Shown here: piece after piece, positions 20,492-29,609 of the stretch
How positions within the stretch are numbered: position 1 is the first letter of the stretch
How the letters are laid out: each line of letters starts with the position of its first letter
Assembly (NCBI RefSeq): GCF_000209165.1
Contig: NC_009043.1
Coordinates: forward strand, 496,001 to 560,000
Direction: 5' to 3'
DNA length: 64,000 bases
Source of the DNA: Scheffersomyces stipitis CBS 6054
Taxonomy: Eukaryota > Ascomycota > Pichiomycetes > Serinales > Debaryomycetaceae
The notes under the pieces: generated by a model
Databases searched by the model: none
The model's input: the letters and a program-made list of their open reading frames with translations, nothing else
What the model was told of the DNA's origin: nothing
Position numbers and translations under genes: made by a program

Positions 20492-21220
20492 CTACCATTC
20501 CTTTCTTTCTAACGTGGGAATGGAGGTGCTGGATCTGAACTTGATAGGGCGATAGAATGGATTGCCCACCAGAACAGGGTATAGTTTTCGGTTGGCATCG
20601 GTTCCGAATATACTAGGGGTAGAATTGGCTCGCAATTCCCGGGAAGCTCGCCGCTTATGACCTTCAATGGCATTTTTCTTCTGAAGTTGAGAATATGTGT
20701 CTATAGAAGCAATTGTCACCGTAGGCTTCAATGGCGCCTTCATTGTGGGAGAAGTTGTGAACGATTTGTTGATCTTATATTTTGTGATGGATGATTTCTT
20801 CTTGGGCTTAACTAGCGAATGCGGTGAGATCAACTCATCTTCTTCGTCAACTTCATTGTCGTCTAGAATTGAATGGTCGAGATCATCGCCTTTTCCATTT
20901 ACTATTTGTGTTGGTGAAATATCCCCGAAACTAAATTCGGTGTTGTCCAATAAGGGAGATGCCAAAGCCAGTTGCTTACTGAAAGAGTTTCTCATTCGGG
21001 GGTTGACGAGTTTTGTGGGAGAAATGCTACCATCGCCGTCACTCTCGAGGAATTTGAATGGTTGACAGCTGAATGGAGTCGCCAAGCTAGCGAATAGAAA
21101 TTGTTTGTCGTCGAAAACAGCCAGTGTTTCCACAGAGTTGCCTGATATTAAGTCATTGGTAGGGTCCAAGAATCGGATGTCAAGCTCATCTAAAGTAGCG
21201 TCGAAGTCGATAATATTCAT
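20492..21220 (-). CDS. Hypothetical acidic/Ser-Pro-rich protein
   Basis: A 242-residue frame with an ATG start and no family I can name. It looks genuinely coding: acidic N-terminal third, several evenly spaced Ser-Pro or Thr-Pro sites (SPTK, SPLL, SPTQ, SPHS, SPTM), two basic clusters (KPKKKSS; GHKRRASRE with a PKA-like RRAS), and a conserved-looking C terminus (NPFYRPIKF). No transmembrane segment or signal peptide is seen; it appears largely disordered. Such composition is common in nuclear regulators and cyclin-dependent kinase substrates, but that is inference. It is convergent with the sirtuin gene and has an unusually long gene-free region upstream. A one-to-one search in related yeasts would tell whether it belongs to a known regulator family. 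Confidence 0.7.
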   Translation of the reverse strand: MNIIDFDATLDELDIRFLDPTNDLISGNSVETLAVFDDKQFLFASLATPFSCQPFKFLESDGDGSISPTKLVNPRMRNSFSKQLALASPLLDNTEFSFGDISPTQIVNGKGDDLDHSILDDNEVDEEDELISPHSLVKPKKKSSITKYKINKSFTTSPTMKAPLKPTVTIASIDTYSQLQKKNAIEGHKRRASRELRANSTPSIFGTDANRKLYPVLVGNPFYRPIKFRSSTSIPTLERKEW

Positions 21221-23624
21221 TATTGGTGGTGAATCTCGAGAACTGTCTAAGTCGACTGGCCCGAAGCTTGTATTTATAGATGCAAAAATGAGTAGTTAAT
21301 TATAGCCAAGAGGGACCCAGTACTCCGCTTGTATTATAAGATTCGATGTCTATTAACAACACTAAGTTCAGGTTGGTGACCCCACTGATTAAATCAAAAA
21401 TCAAAACACAAGTCAGAAATCAAAACAGAAATCAAAATCAAAGTTTAATCACAATTGACAAGTCAATACTCAAAATGAATCACAATTCACGAATAACAAT
21501 TGCCAAATCAAAAAAGTGGACCTTGACCAGAACAGCAACTGTCAACAGAGTTAGTCAGCACCACCAGCTAATGACTGATTGCAACGATACAATAGAAAAA
21601 TTATCAAGAATTACAGTAGATGCACGGGAATGTAATCAAATATATTAAAAAAATCCAGCAAACTTCTGCATTGTCTTAGGTACAAATCATGGCTAACATT
21701 GGCGTGGAATGGAAGTTGGAGCCACGATAACCAATGAAAAGTTCCTACCTAATCTTAACTAATAACCCAGAAAATACTTACATAAAAGAATAAAATAGAA
21801 CTTGGGTTCTAAACGTTAAAGACAATACTGTCATCAGATCCGGACTGCAGCATATTAGCTAAAAAGGGTTAAATTCAAGATATGTAACAGAAAGGAAATT
21901 TCAACTCCTTGCACTAAAAGGAATGCATAAAAATATCAAGCCAAACTATGGCAGCGGGGAGAAAGACTGGGATTCTGGGGCACAACGGCAACACTAACCG
22001 GTTGTGGTTTGGGGAGGTTTACTTTTTAGTTTGTTAGAATAGCGAGAACGCAGTGTTTACGAGTCGAAAATACAGATTTTCTTAGTTAATAGAATAAGAA
22101 AAACCACCGAAGAAGGTCATACACATTCCACTGCATTCCTATAGTCTGGGAATTAATCCGATGTGTTGTTGTTGAATAATACAAAATTAGGCTATCTAGA
22201 ATAAATTCATAACTTTAGTATTTTAATTTCAGGCATTGGTGCAGCTAGTAAAAATGCAGCGATAATAAGCACATGTCAAAAGGGTAATCTTTGGACATTG
22301 GGATGCATTATGGCTCCTCCAAACACGCCAATGGTAGCGAGGTAAACTAACACAAGATCTATTCTGCAACCCAACGACCATAAAAATATAGGGATGAAAC
22401 GATCCTCGCAACAGGAGCAGACAAGACGACCGGGCGAGATGACCGGCCCATCTTATCAGGCCATGCTAGCATGGGTGGCTTCTAGAGTAGTCGTAGATCA
22501 CGACCTAAAAGGGCATAAATGACCTTGGCGTAGTATAAATCGAAGTAGTGAATTTTTGACAAGAACAATCCCGTAGAATGGGCGTAGAATAGGTTATTTC
22601 TTGTGGCTAGCAATTTCAGCCCTGAAAATACCTTTCCTGACAATCATGATCGTCGATGGAGTTTCTACCAGTGCAACACTAAAAAAAGAACTATTCCAAA
22701 CCTTATCAGTGTAGCCCGGCCCGTGGCCGTCTTCAAAGATCGCCAAGTCTACCTTATAGTCAATGGGCCCGAGGTCATTAATGTGTTGGTTGCAGCCGAG
22801 AAATAGCTCCTTATGTAATTGGAAAAATAAAGTACGAGATATTGTTGCGAATTCCTCTTTCAGATATTATCCCGAAACCCTTGAACATCTAAAACAACGT
22901 GCTGAAAAAATTTCGACACACTAGGCGTCTGGTTCAAGTAGAGTATAGAAGGGTCCGAACACGAATTTTGGTTCAGAATTAGGGTGAAGTATTGCTTTAT
23001 GGGATTTGGCACATTTGAGTCGATTTATTGCTACAAATCCCCCCTGCAGCTAGGTGCTGAATTTTTCCATTTCTGGCAGAGATTGCAAAAAATATATAGC
23101 CCGCCACAAGAGCAGAAGAGTCAACTTCAGGCAGCCGGATATATTCCTTGCACTAGAATAGCTGCAGCGGGGCGGTAAAGGCGACAGCATTGTTGTAGAC
23201 AATCTTCTTAGTTACAGAAAAATTATACGTGAAGTAATTAGGCAAGAATACACTTTCAGGCTATGGCATGCACCATAAACTTCCACTACCAAGACTCTGG
23301 ATCAGAGCAAGAAATGTGCCATCTGTAGCAAGTAAATCTACGAATCAGTAGAGGAAAATCTTTGAAGCAAAATAATTTTCGAATCAGTAGCGAGAGAAAT
23401 GTAAGAATCAGGTATAGAAAAATACGAATCAGCAGAAAGAAAATGTACAGCTGGTAGCTTGGTCCAAAGCAAGTTTAAGCTAGAATACCATATAAGAGAG
23501 TCTTCTACAACCTCGATCTACAGAATACAAGAATTCCACCTCTTAAATAAAAATGTAACTATAATACGAAGTACAATCGGTTAGCACTCATCTCTACCTA
23601 CGAGCCAAGAACTTTTATTGATAA
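21221..23624. other. 2.4-kb gene-free AT-rich region
   Basis: This is upstream of the hypothetical gene and downstream of the zinc-finger gene. It contains a direct-repeat-like tract of AAATCAAAA units (about 21388-21445), a 100-codon Asn/Gln/Lys-rich frame with an ATG (21346-21648) that I regard as doubtful, and a four-copy degenerate repeat near 23338-23450. A GTG-initiated 67-codon frame (22603-22806) has an ordinary-looking sequence but no proper start. No transposon termini or RNA genes were recognised. Confidence 0.5.
23338..23450. repeat. Degenerate about 34-base tandem repeat
   Basis: Four successive units each begin with a form of ACGAATCAGTAG followed by an A/G-rich half (GAGGAAAAT, CGAGAGAAAT, TATAGAAAAAT, AAAGAAAAT). 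Spacing is about 30-45 bases. No coding potential is shared between units. Confidence 0.6.
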
Positions 23625-24875
23625 TCAGGTGGTTCTCAATAACTCTCTATCTACAGCGTCTCTGGCAACGCGCTGGGGCTCAGTCAGCCTTTTGAGTGGA
23701 AGCCCAGCTTCTAAGTTGCCATCTATCAACAACTGGTTGATCAACCAGAGCTTACGCTTCTGCTTTATGGAGACAGAAAGCTGCTTTCCCACGACCTTGT
23801 TAATCTTAGAGGCAGTGTTGAGCTGGCTAGTCAACTTGGCATGGAGCGACTTCAACTCGGCAAGATCATCGATGTCTTCTACATCTGGGGTCTCTATAGC
23901 TGGGTAACCTGTCTTCAACACTCGTGCTTTCAGTTTGAGCAATTTGTGTAAAGAATTGGAATTGACGTCCTTGTGTTTTCTACTTGGGCTGTCGTGGTGT
24001 TGTTGTCTCTTGACGAGATTAATTGTCTTGTTGTTATCGTCTTCACCCGTAAGTAAATCTTCGCCATCATCTTCTGCAAAATAGTTTTGGTACCGTATGG
24101 CGGCTATCTTGTGCTGGGTGAAATTGTAAGGCAAGTTGAAGAAAACATCGGCAGTTATGCTGCCTCCAGCAGTGAGAGTTTTCTTACTGTGTTTGTGAAC
24201 CGAACCATCATACTCGTCTTCGTCATCATCTCCATCTTCTTCCTCGTCGTCATCGTCGTCGTCGTCGTCTTCGTCTTCTTCTTCTTCTTCTTCATCTTCA
24301 TCTTCATACCCTACCAGATGAACTCCTCCTTCCTTCAAGACGTCCAAGAACTTCTGAGAATACCACCATGGGTTCTTGTACTCATAATCCTCTTCAACTA
24401 AGCGGAGATACATATCTTCATTGAATTCATCTAGTTCGAGCCAGTCATAAGCTACAGCTGACAAAGTTCCTTTGGCATACTTGTCTCTGATAGAGTTCAC
24501 AGCGTCTTTTATAGTGTGCAAATCATGAACTCCCTTGACGTGCTTGGCAAGAGCATCTGACCTTGTAAAGTGTTTCTCGCATTCGGGAATAGGACAAAAA
24601 TACGGTTTCTCACCGGTGTGGGTTCTACAGTGGGAAATGAGAGCGAAACGTGAAGGTTGTTCAATGCCAAAACGAGGACAGCCTTGCCATTGGCAGGTGT
24701 ATCTGATAGGAGTCGTTGGTGTCAAGTGTGCCATATGGGCCAAATGATTTGTGTTGAGATGGTCCACTAATCCCGTCAACAGGGGAAAGATGTCTACTTC
24801 ACAGTCTTGCCATTTACATGGGAATCCTGGTTTGTCTTCTGTTGGGAGTTCTTCTTCTTTTTCAGAGAGAGACAT
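23625..24875 (-). CDS. C2H2 zinc-finger protein, Iec1/YY1-like (putative INO80-complex subunit)
   Basis: A 416-residue protein with three closely spaced C2H2 fingers at the N terminus: Cys20/Cys25/His39/His44, Cys61/Cys66/His82/His86 and Cys94/Cys99/His112/His117, with the classical HTGEKPYFC linker between the second and third. The finger block resembles fission-yeast Iec1, the YY1-related subunit of the INO80 remodeller, including the FALISHCRTHTGEKPYFC context. A run of about 35 Asp/Glu residues (about 195-235) follows, encoded by GAC/GAA triplet repeats, then a C-terminal helical segment (DDLAELKSLHAKLTSQLN) ending in a basic stretch. Saccharomyces lacks a clear Iec1, so this is a filamentous/CTG-yeast-type subunit if correct. 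The DNA-binding fold is secure; the INO80 link is inferred. Confidence 0.75.
   Translation of the reverse strand: MSLSEKEEELPTEDKPGFPCKWQDCEVDIFPLLTGLVDHLNTNHLAHMAHLTPTTPIRYTCQWQGCPRFGIEQPSRFALISHCRTHTGEKPYFCPIPECEKHFTRSDALAKHVKGVHDLHTIKDAVNSIRDKYAKGTLSAVAYDWLELDEFNEDMYLRLVEEDYEYKNPWWYSQKFLDVLKEGGVHLVGYEDEDEEEEEEDEDDDDDDDDEEEDGDDDEDEYDGSVHKHSKKTLTAGGSITADVFFNLPYNFTQHKIAAIRYQNYFAEDDGEDLLTGEDDNNKTINLVKRQQHHDSPSRKHKDVNSNSLHKLLKLKARVLKTGYPAIETPDVEDIDDLAELKSLHAKLTSQLNTASKINKVVGKQLSVSIKQKRKLWLINQLLIDGNLEAGLPLKRLTEPQRVARDAVDRELLRTT
24199..24305 (-). repeat. Trinucleotide tract encoding Asp/Glu run
   Basis: A run of GTC/TTC triplets on the plus strand (GAC/GAA on the coding strand) encodes the acidic segment of the zinc-finger protein. 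Such tracts change length by slippage without breaking the frame. Confidence 0.75.
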
Positions 24876-25422
24876 TTTTGAAACTCTTATTAGACTTTAC
24901 TTGACGACTTATTTCAATTTGTTCTCAATTCGAGTTTTGACTGATTCGAGGCGGCTGAATTGTTGTTTTCTCCACGTTGCGTCTGGAGTCTTGCTATTGT
25001 AGGTATGTTTATGGAAAAGATATTGGTACTTCATTATATATTTGGAGAATCGAAAGAAATCAATTAATGGAGTCAATTTTTGGTTGTGCATACAGAAGTG
25101 CGAGAATGAAAATTGATACTGAAAGGAGAAAGTCGGTAGGAGGAAAGTATCAGGGTGGAACTACGGGTTAGAAAGTAAGTGGCCATATATGTGTAGAATT
25201 CTAAAAGGTTTTCAATATGATACGAAACATGCAAATTATACGCCATAAACGTGAATTCTTATAATTTTCAAAAATCAATGCTAATTATTTATACATTAGG
25301 CTGCGAAAACAAATGAACTTCGAGAACAATGGCTGCGAAAATACAAAAAAACTAGATTCACATTACAATTAAAACATCTACAACTATATTGTTTTCTCAT
25401 TAAGTAATTTATTATCCTCTAT
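24876..25422. other. Zinc-finger gene promoter / FRS2 downstream region
   Basis: A 547-base AT-rich spacer. Both flanking genes are on the minus strand. The short frames here lack homology-like features. Nothing else was seen. Confidence 0.45.
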
Positions 25423-26913
25423 CTAGACTAAGTCTTCATCAAATCTGGCAGCAGGATTGGACTCAATAAAGTCCAATAAAACCTTGTGGCCCAACAATTC
25501 TCTAATGTTAGACACACCGTACTTGATCATAGTAGGTCTTTCCAATGAAAGACCCCAGCCAAGCACTCTCAAGTTCTTGGGCAAGCCCATGGACTCCAAC
25601 ATCTCTGGTCTGAACATACCGGAATTACCGATTTCAACCCACTTGTTCAAGCCTTTGTGGAATGCAAAAATTTCCAAAGATGGCTCGGTGTATGGGTTAT
25701 AGGCTGACTTGAATCTCAAACCATGAACACCCATCTTTCCAAAGAAGTCTTCCATGAAACCAATCAAGTCTCCCAACGTGATGTCGTAACCGGCCAATAC
25801 ACCTTCAATCTGATGGAACTCAGCCAAGTGTGTGGCATCTACGGCTTCGTTACGGAAAACACGATCGATGGAAAAGAGTCTTACGGGTTTTGGATCTTCA
25901 GCCAACTTGTGCAACATGGCAGAAGAAATGGCAGTGGTGTGGGTTCTTAAAACCATTCTCAACGACTCTTCAGCCTTCCAAGGGTATCTGTAACCGATAG
26001 AGCCGAACTTACCGTCCTGGTGTACAGCCTTGATGTTTTCCCAATACTGTTTGTCCTGAGGAGGCTTGGCTACTGCTGGGTCTTTCAAATAGAAAGTGTC
26101 TTGCAAGTCTCTGGCTGGATGCTGTTGTGGCACAAAGAGAGTGTCGAAGTTCCAGAATCCGGTTTCTACGTATTGGTTAGAGGGCATTTCCGTGAATCCC
26201 ATAGAGAAGAAAATCTGTCTGAACTCTTCCCTGACTTTGTTCAATGGATGTAAGGCTCCGGAAGTAGGATACACACCTTCCGAGTTGAAGTTGTATGGCT
26301 TAAATTCGGCTTCTTTCCATGAGCTGTTGATGATCATTTCGGACGTAATGTCTGTTTCGTAATTGGCGATAGTCAAAGCGAACTTGGGACCCTTTTCTAC
26401 CTTGAAACTGATGATTTTGGTCATGCTAATCAACTTTCTCTTCTTCAACTCATTCAACTCCTTCTTATCGTCCAACGATCCGGTAGCTTTAATTGTCTGC
26501 AATTCCTTCAAAACTACATCTTCTGGCAATGTAGATACCTTGGCTATCAACTTTTCGCCATCCTTACTCAACCACTTGTTTTTGAAAGCTTTACCCTGGC
26601 CAACTAAACCAATAGGGCCTAACTTCTCTTTCAAGCCAGAAATAGTCAACCCTTCCAAGGCCTTCAATACTTCGTCTACAACTTGCACTTCCGGAGTGGC
26701 ACCGGCACTGACATACGACTCGGCTTCGGCTGTGAGAGCCCACGAATCGACCTCGATCTTGTTGAAAGTGATCATTTCCTTGGACCACAATGAGGTCAAA
26801 TTGGAATGTAAAGTGTTGGAATCATACTGTGAAAGAGTCTTTTCTTGCAACGTGTTGGCGATTTCGCCTGACTCGTGCACGAGCTTCAACAACTGCAATT
26901 GGATATCGGACAT
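25423..26913 (-). CDS. FRS2: Cytosolic phenylalanyl-tRNA synthetase alpha subunit
   Basis: A 496-residue class II synthetase subunit matching yeast Frs2, which forms an alpha2-beta2 enzyme with Frs1 to charge tRNA-Phe in the cytosol. Seen: N-terminal winged-helix DNA/RNA-binding-like domains (about residues 1-180, as in eukaryotic PheRS alpha), then the catalytic domain with the QHPARDLQDTF segment, motif 2 (VFRNEAVDATHLAEFHQIEG, around residue 355-375) and motif 3 (GWGLSLERPTM). Length agrees with Saccharomyces Frs2 (503). The start ATG at 26913 fits the family N terminus. Two CACGTG sites lie about 210-230 bases upstream (27123-27128 and 27135-27140). Codon bias is high. Secure. Confidence 0.96.
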   Translation of the reverse strand: MSDIQLQLLKLVHESGEIANTLQEKTLSQYDSNTLHSNLTSLWSKEMITFNKIEVDSWALTAEAESYVSAGATPEVQVVDEVLKALEGLTISGLKEKLGPIGLVGQGKAFKNKWLSKDGEKLIAKVSTLPEDVVLKELQTIKATGSLDDKKELNELKKRKLISMTKIISFKVEKGPKFALTIANYETDITSEMIINSSWKEAEFKPYNFNSEGVYPTSGALHPLNKVREEFRQIFFSMGFTEMPSNQYVETGFWNFDTLFVPQQHPARDLQDTFYLKDPAVAKPPQDKQYWENIKAVHQDGKFGSIGYRYPWKAEESLRMVLRTHTTAISSAMLHKLAEDPKPVRLFSIDRVFRNEAVDATHLAEFHQIEGVLAGYDITLGDLIGFMEDFFGKMGVHGLRFKSAYNPYTEPSLEIFAFHKGLNKWVEIGNSGMFRPEMLESMGLPKNLRVLGWGLSLERPTMIKYGVSNIRELLGHKVLLDFIESNPAARFDEDLV

Positions 26914-27122
26914 TTGCGGCTATTCAGCTTGCGGCTGGAACTTGAACGAGACTTGTAGCTGTACTTTGGCTTGAACAGTTGAGAGTGATAATAGGCTCTT
27001 GTCCAAAATTTTTCGGGTGCTGCAGATTACGCGGGCCGGTGTCTGAGCGTAGAGATGAGCACGATTAAGTATGTGAGTGAGTAATAGCTGTGAGTAATAA
27101 ATGTGGGCAGCTGTCAATCGCT

Positions 27123-27140
27123 CACGTGATACAACACGTG
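27123..27140. promoter_or_regulatory. Paired CACGTG sites upstream of FRS2
   Basis: Two identical CACGTG palindromes (27123-27128 and 27135-27140), each followed by A, are spaced 12 bases start to start, just over one helical turn. They resemble Cbf1/Tye7-class bHLH sites. Use is inferred. Confidence 0.55.
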
Positions 27141-27262
27141 ACACAATATTATAAAGGCAATCGGGATATTAATATATAGATAAAGTAAGATATTTGTAAA
27201 CGAGAAAGAATATGGAGAGATTGAGAAGGGAGTGCGTAGAGAGAAGAGGCAGAGTGTGTAGC

Positions 27263-27289
27263 AATATCACAAATATCACAAATATCACA
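27263..27289. repeat. Three 9-base AATATCACA repeats
   Basis: Three perfect head-to-tail copies in non-coding sequence upstream of FRS2. Confidence 0.85.
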
Positions 27290-27489
27290 AATTTCAGAAG
27301 TATCTCCTGAACAATATAAAGTATCGGAGATGTAGATATAGTAGTGGTACTTAAGATGAGATGCCGTTCTTTTGTAGAGTCAATGGCTTCATTACTGATT
27401 CTAGAGAAAAGTCGCGAGGTGATGGCCACGTTTTCTATTAATAGCCCCAGTAGCATTCCAGTTCTATCTTCTTGATGAACTATCTTGCT

Positions 27490-27940
27490 CTAGTAGACTC
27501 CGGTACGCAGATTGTGGTCTCGAAAATAGACGGCGATGAAATTCGTGCACAACCAGATGACTTTTTGGGGCTGAGCGAAGGTGGGACTAGTTGCAATAGT
27601 CGTGTTTGCATAGATACAACCACGAGATACCAAGGAATGAAATAAAGCAGTCGAGAATGCGGAAAGGAATTTTGGATGGCTAGTAGAGTTGATATTCGAG
27701 CAATTGAGTGTGAGAATCTGACAGTACCTGTTTTTGAGACCCTTCCAACGCTGCATAAGCTCACAAAATACAAGCAGCAGCATGAAGACGTAATTGACGG
27801 TGAATACCACATACATTCTAGGCGAATAGTCATCTGAAACAGTTGGAGCATGACTAGGAAATAATAACGGTCATTGTCCCAAGTAAGACAATCCCAGCGA
27901 TGCCCTGCCACCATGTAGGAAATGCATTTCTGGGGGGTAA
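27490..27940 (-). pseudogene. Possible frameshifted small membrane-protein remnant
   Basis: On the minus strand one frame reads AFPTWWQGIAGIVLLGTMTV, a membrane-helix-like stretch, and stops at 27854-27856. A frame one base away then reads HAPTVSDDYSPRMYVVFTVN followed by a second hydrophobic stretch and a charged ELMQRWKGLKNR. Together they look like one protein broken by a single frame change, or two exons, but no splice sites join them. A third overlapping frame of 144 codons (27480-27914) is longer yet less protein-like. I do not recognise the family. It may be a decayed gene, a sequencing error, or chance. Confidence 0.3.
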
Positions 27941-28020
27941 TATATAAAATGGAAGCGAATTGTGTTCCAATGGAAGAAGCAATAATTCTTTCGATATTAC
28001 TACTGTTAGGAGATACTACG

Positions 28021-28047
28021 CAATTGAGTCAATTGAGTCAATCGAGT
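28021..28047. repeat. Three 9-base CAATTGAGT repeats
   Basis: Two perfect copies and one with a single change (CAATCGAGT) lie in the PMP3 copy 1 leader/promoter. The corresponding place in copy 2 carries a single unit. Confidence 0.8.
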
Positions 28048-28167
28048 CCCCTGAATCAAATAAAAATACGTCGAATCTATTCGTCAAAAAGCCTCTAATT
28101 ATATTTTGTCGCAGAACTTATCAATAGTTGACAACTTTACTACTTCAATCAACACCTGAAACTCACC

Positions 28168-28341
28168 ATGGCTTTTACTTGTTCAGACATCTTTAAGATC
28201 ATCTTGGCCATTTTCCTCCCTCCATTGGGCGTGTTCCTTGAAAGAGGTTGCTCCAGCTCACTCTTGATCAATATTCTTTTGACAATCTTGGGTTACATTC
28301 CTGGAATCATCCATGCGCTCTATATTATATTGAAATACTGA
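28168..28341 (+). CDS. PMP3: PMP3/UPF0057-type plasma-membrane proteolipid, copy 1
   Basis: A 57-residue protein of the Pmp3/RCI2 family (UPF0057), small two-helix plasma-membrane proteolipids that affect membrane potential and salt and lipid stress responses. It was found by reading the sequence directly: start ATG 28168, stop TGA 28339-28341. It has the first membrane helix with the family signature FLPPLGVFLERG, then LLINILLTILGYIPGIIHAL, the second helix and signature, and a short Tyr-ending tail. Length is that of yeast Pmp3 (55). It is one of two tandem copies; the second begins at 29424. An inverted repeat follows the stop. Assignment is secure despite the small size. Confidence 0.93.
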   Translation: MAFTCSDIFKIILAIFLPPLGVFLERGCSSSLLINILLTILGYIPGIIHALYIILKY

Positions 28342-29423
28342 GGAAGATAAGGCTCGAATCGTGAGAAGACGAGGTTCGAGCCTCCTTCACCGAAGGCGTT
28401 CTGTTGTATATCTGTGAAGTTTGTATTTTGATTTTGTACAAATAAATTTCGGATAAAATGATTTAAACTGTAGGTGTATTTAGTTGAAACGTTAGATTTG
28501 AAGGCCCCTCTAAACCGGATCAAAACACCTACTGTCAAACACTAGAGGGAAGACACAGCTGTTGCAAGTACTATGATGTTCATCTTGAGAGATTGGCATA
28601 CAGCCTTAAAGATCGATTCTCCATTCATGTAGTCCTCCCTCAATACTAGTAAAATTAAAACTACTAAAAGACTTGCTCTTATCTTGCAAATCTGTAAATA
28701 CCATTTCAGCATTAGAGTTAATAGTTGTGCAGCTGTGTAGAATATCCATTGCCGGCCACTGAACTGAATAAGTCAACGGTCGGTTGTAAAAATAGACATA
28801 GAGACTATAAATAGAAGCTAGCAACTCTGTACCACCAACCTTGATCAGTATAATTTTGCATGCAGATCGAAGGGCTAATACTTCCCTGTGATTAAATATG
28901 ATTAACAGCCAAGAAGATTGTAAAATGACTGTTAGATGGTGTAGATTAGATAATACTGGAGCTAGCTAGTCCAAGAACAATAGTACCATATAGTGAGAGC
29001 ATATCTACATTCCCACTAGCTGTGTGAATGAACTGAAGTCAAAACTCAGAGACAGTAGAGGTACATACTTTGAAATGTATTCTTAGCAACCTGAAATAGC
29101 TCTAAAATTGGAACAACAATAGCTCCAACCCAGCCTCAGATGCCCGCTCATGAGATAGAATGAACCAGCGTTCGAAGATTCCGTCCGATGTAGGAAGTGC
29201 CATTCTATATATAATAGAAGCTTCCGCTGCCGAAGACGACACGGAAATTGCAGAGACACCCAGAAGCAGTTTCGAAGCGAGTCAATCTAGTCCGGCGAAT
29301 CAAACTAAAATACGTCAACTCTATCGTTGTCCTGGAATTATCTTACAGACAGTAGATTTTTTGAAAGTACAAATAATTTTGCAATCGGTGCAACACACTA
29401 CAATCTAACCATATTACACCATA
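28342..29423. other. Spacer between the two PMP3 copies
   Basis: About 1.08 kb. Its last 240 bases (from about 29187) match the upstream region of copy 1, including a TATA-like element and a GTCAATC/GAATCAAA block. The 82-codon frame at 29160-29408 runs through this shared leader and is not considered a gene. The earlier part holds nothing recognisable. Confidence 0.5.
28350..28383. terminator. Hairpin just after PMP3 copy 1
   Basis: A perfect 9-base inverted repeat, AGGCTCGAA at 28350-28358 and TTCGAGCCT at 28375-28383, with a 16-base loop, lies 9 bases after the stop codon. It could form an RNA hairpin in the 3' UTR. Function is unknown and it is not a standard yeast terminator. Confidence 0.45.
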
Positions 29424-29609
29424 ATGGCCCGTTCAAACGCCTTTCTCATCTTCTTGGCTTGCGTATTCCCACCGTTGGCAGTGTTGTGCGTTGACGGGGT
29501 TGATCGCTCCTTCTTGATCAACATTCTCTTAACATGTTTGGGCTATCTTCCTGGGCTCATCCATGCCATTCGTGTCGTCTTGAGGGCTTCACGGAACGCA
29601 AGATACTAA
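29424..29609 (+). CDS. PMP3: PMP3/UPF0057-type proteolipid, copy 2
   Basis: A 61-residue relative of copy 1, sharing CVFPPLAVLCVDGVDRSFLI, then INILLTCLGYLPGLIHAI. Both helices of the UPF0057 fold are kept, but the N terminus (MARSNAFLI) differs and the tail is longer and basic (RASRNARY), unlike copy 1, which ends at KY. The extended tail is seen in some Sna-type members. Start ATG 29424, preceded by a leader homologous to that of copy 1, so the pair arose by tandem duplication of gene plus promoter and then diverged at protein level. Both reading frames are intact, so neither is a pseudogene. Whether expression differs cannot be read from sequence. Confidence 0.9.
   Translation: MARSNAFLIFLACVFPPLAVLCVDGVDRSFLINILLTCLGYLPGLIHAIRVVLRASRNARY

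Larger units (their letters stand above)
26914..28167. promoter_or_regulatory. FRS2-PMP3 intergenic region
   Basis: A 1.25-kb divergent spacer. Near FRS2 it has two CACGTG palindromes 12 bases apart. It holds a perfect triple 9-base repeat AATATCACA (27263-27289) and a CAATTGAGT triplet (28021-28047). A minus-strand pair of overlapping, protein-like short frames at 27480-27940 is described separately. The 3' part, from about 27900, is homologous to the upstream region of the second PMP3 copy. Confidence 0.55.

Noticed and set aside
28371..28390. tRNA T-arm-like word GAGGTTCGAGCCTC
   Set aside because: The loop has six rather than seven bases, and no acceptor, D or anticodon arms can be placed around it.
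29160..29408. 82-codon frame before PMP3 copy 2
   Set aside because: It runs across the leader and promoter region shared with copy 1, where the frame is not preserved.
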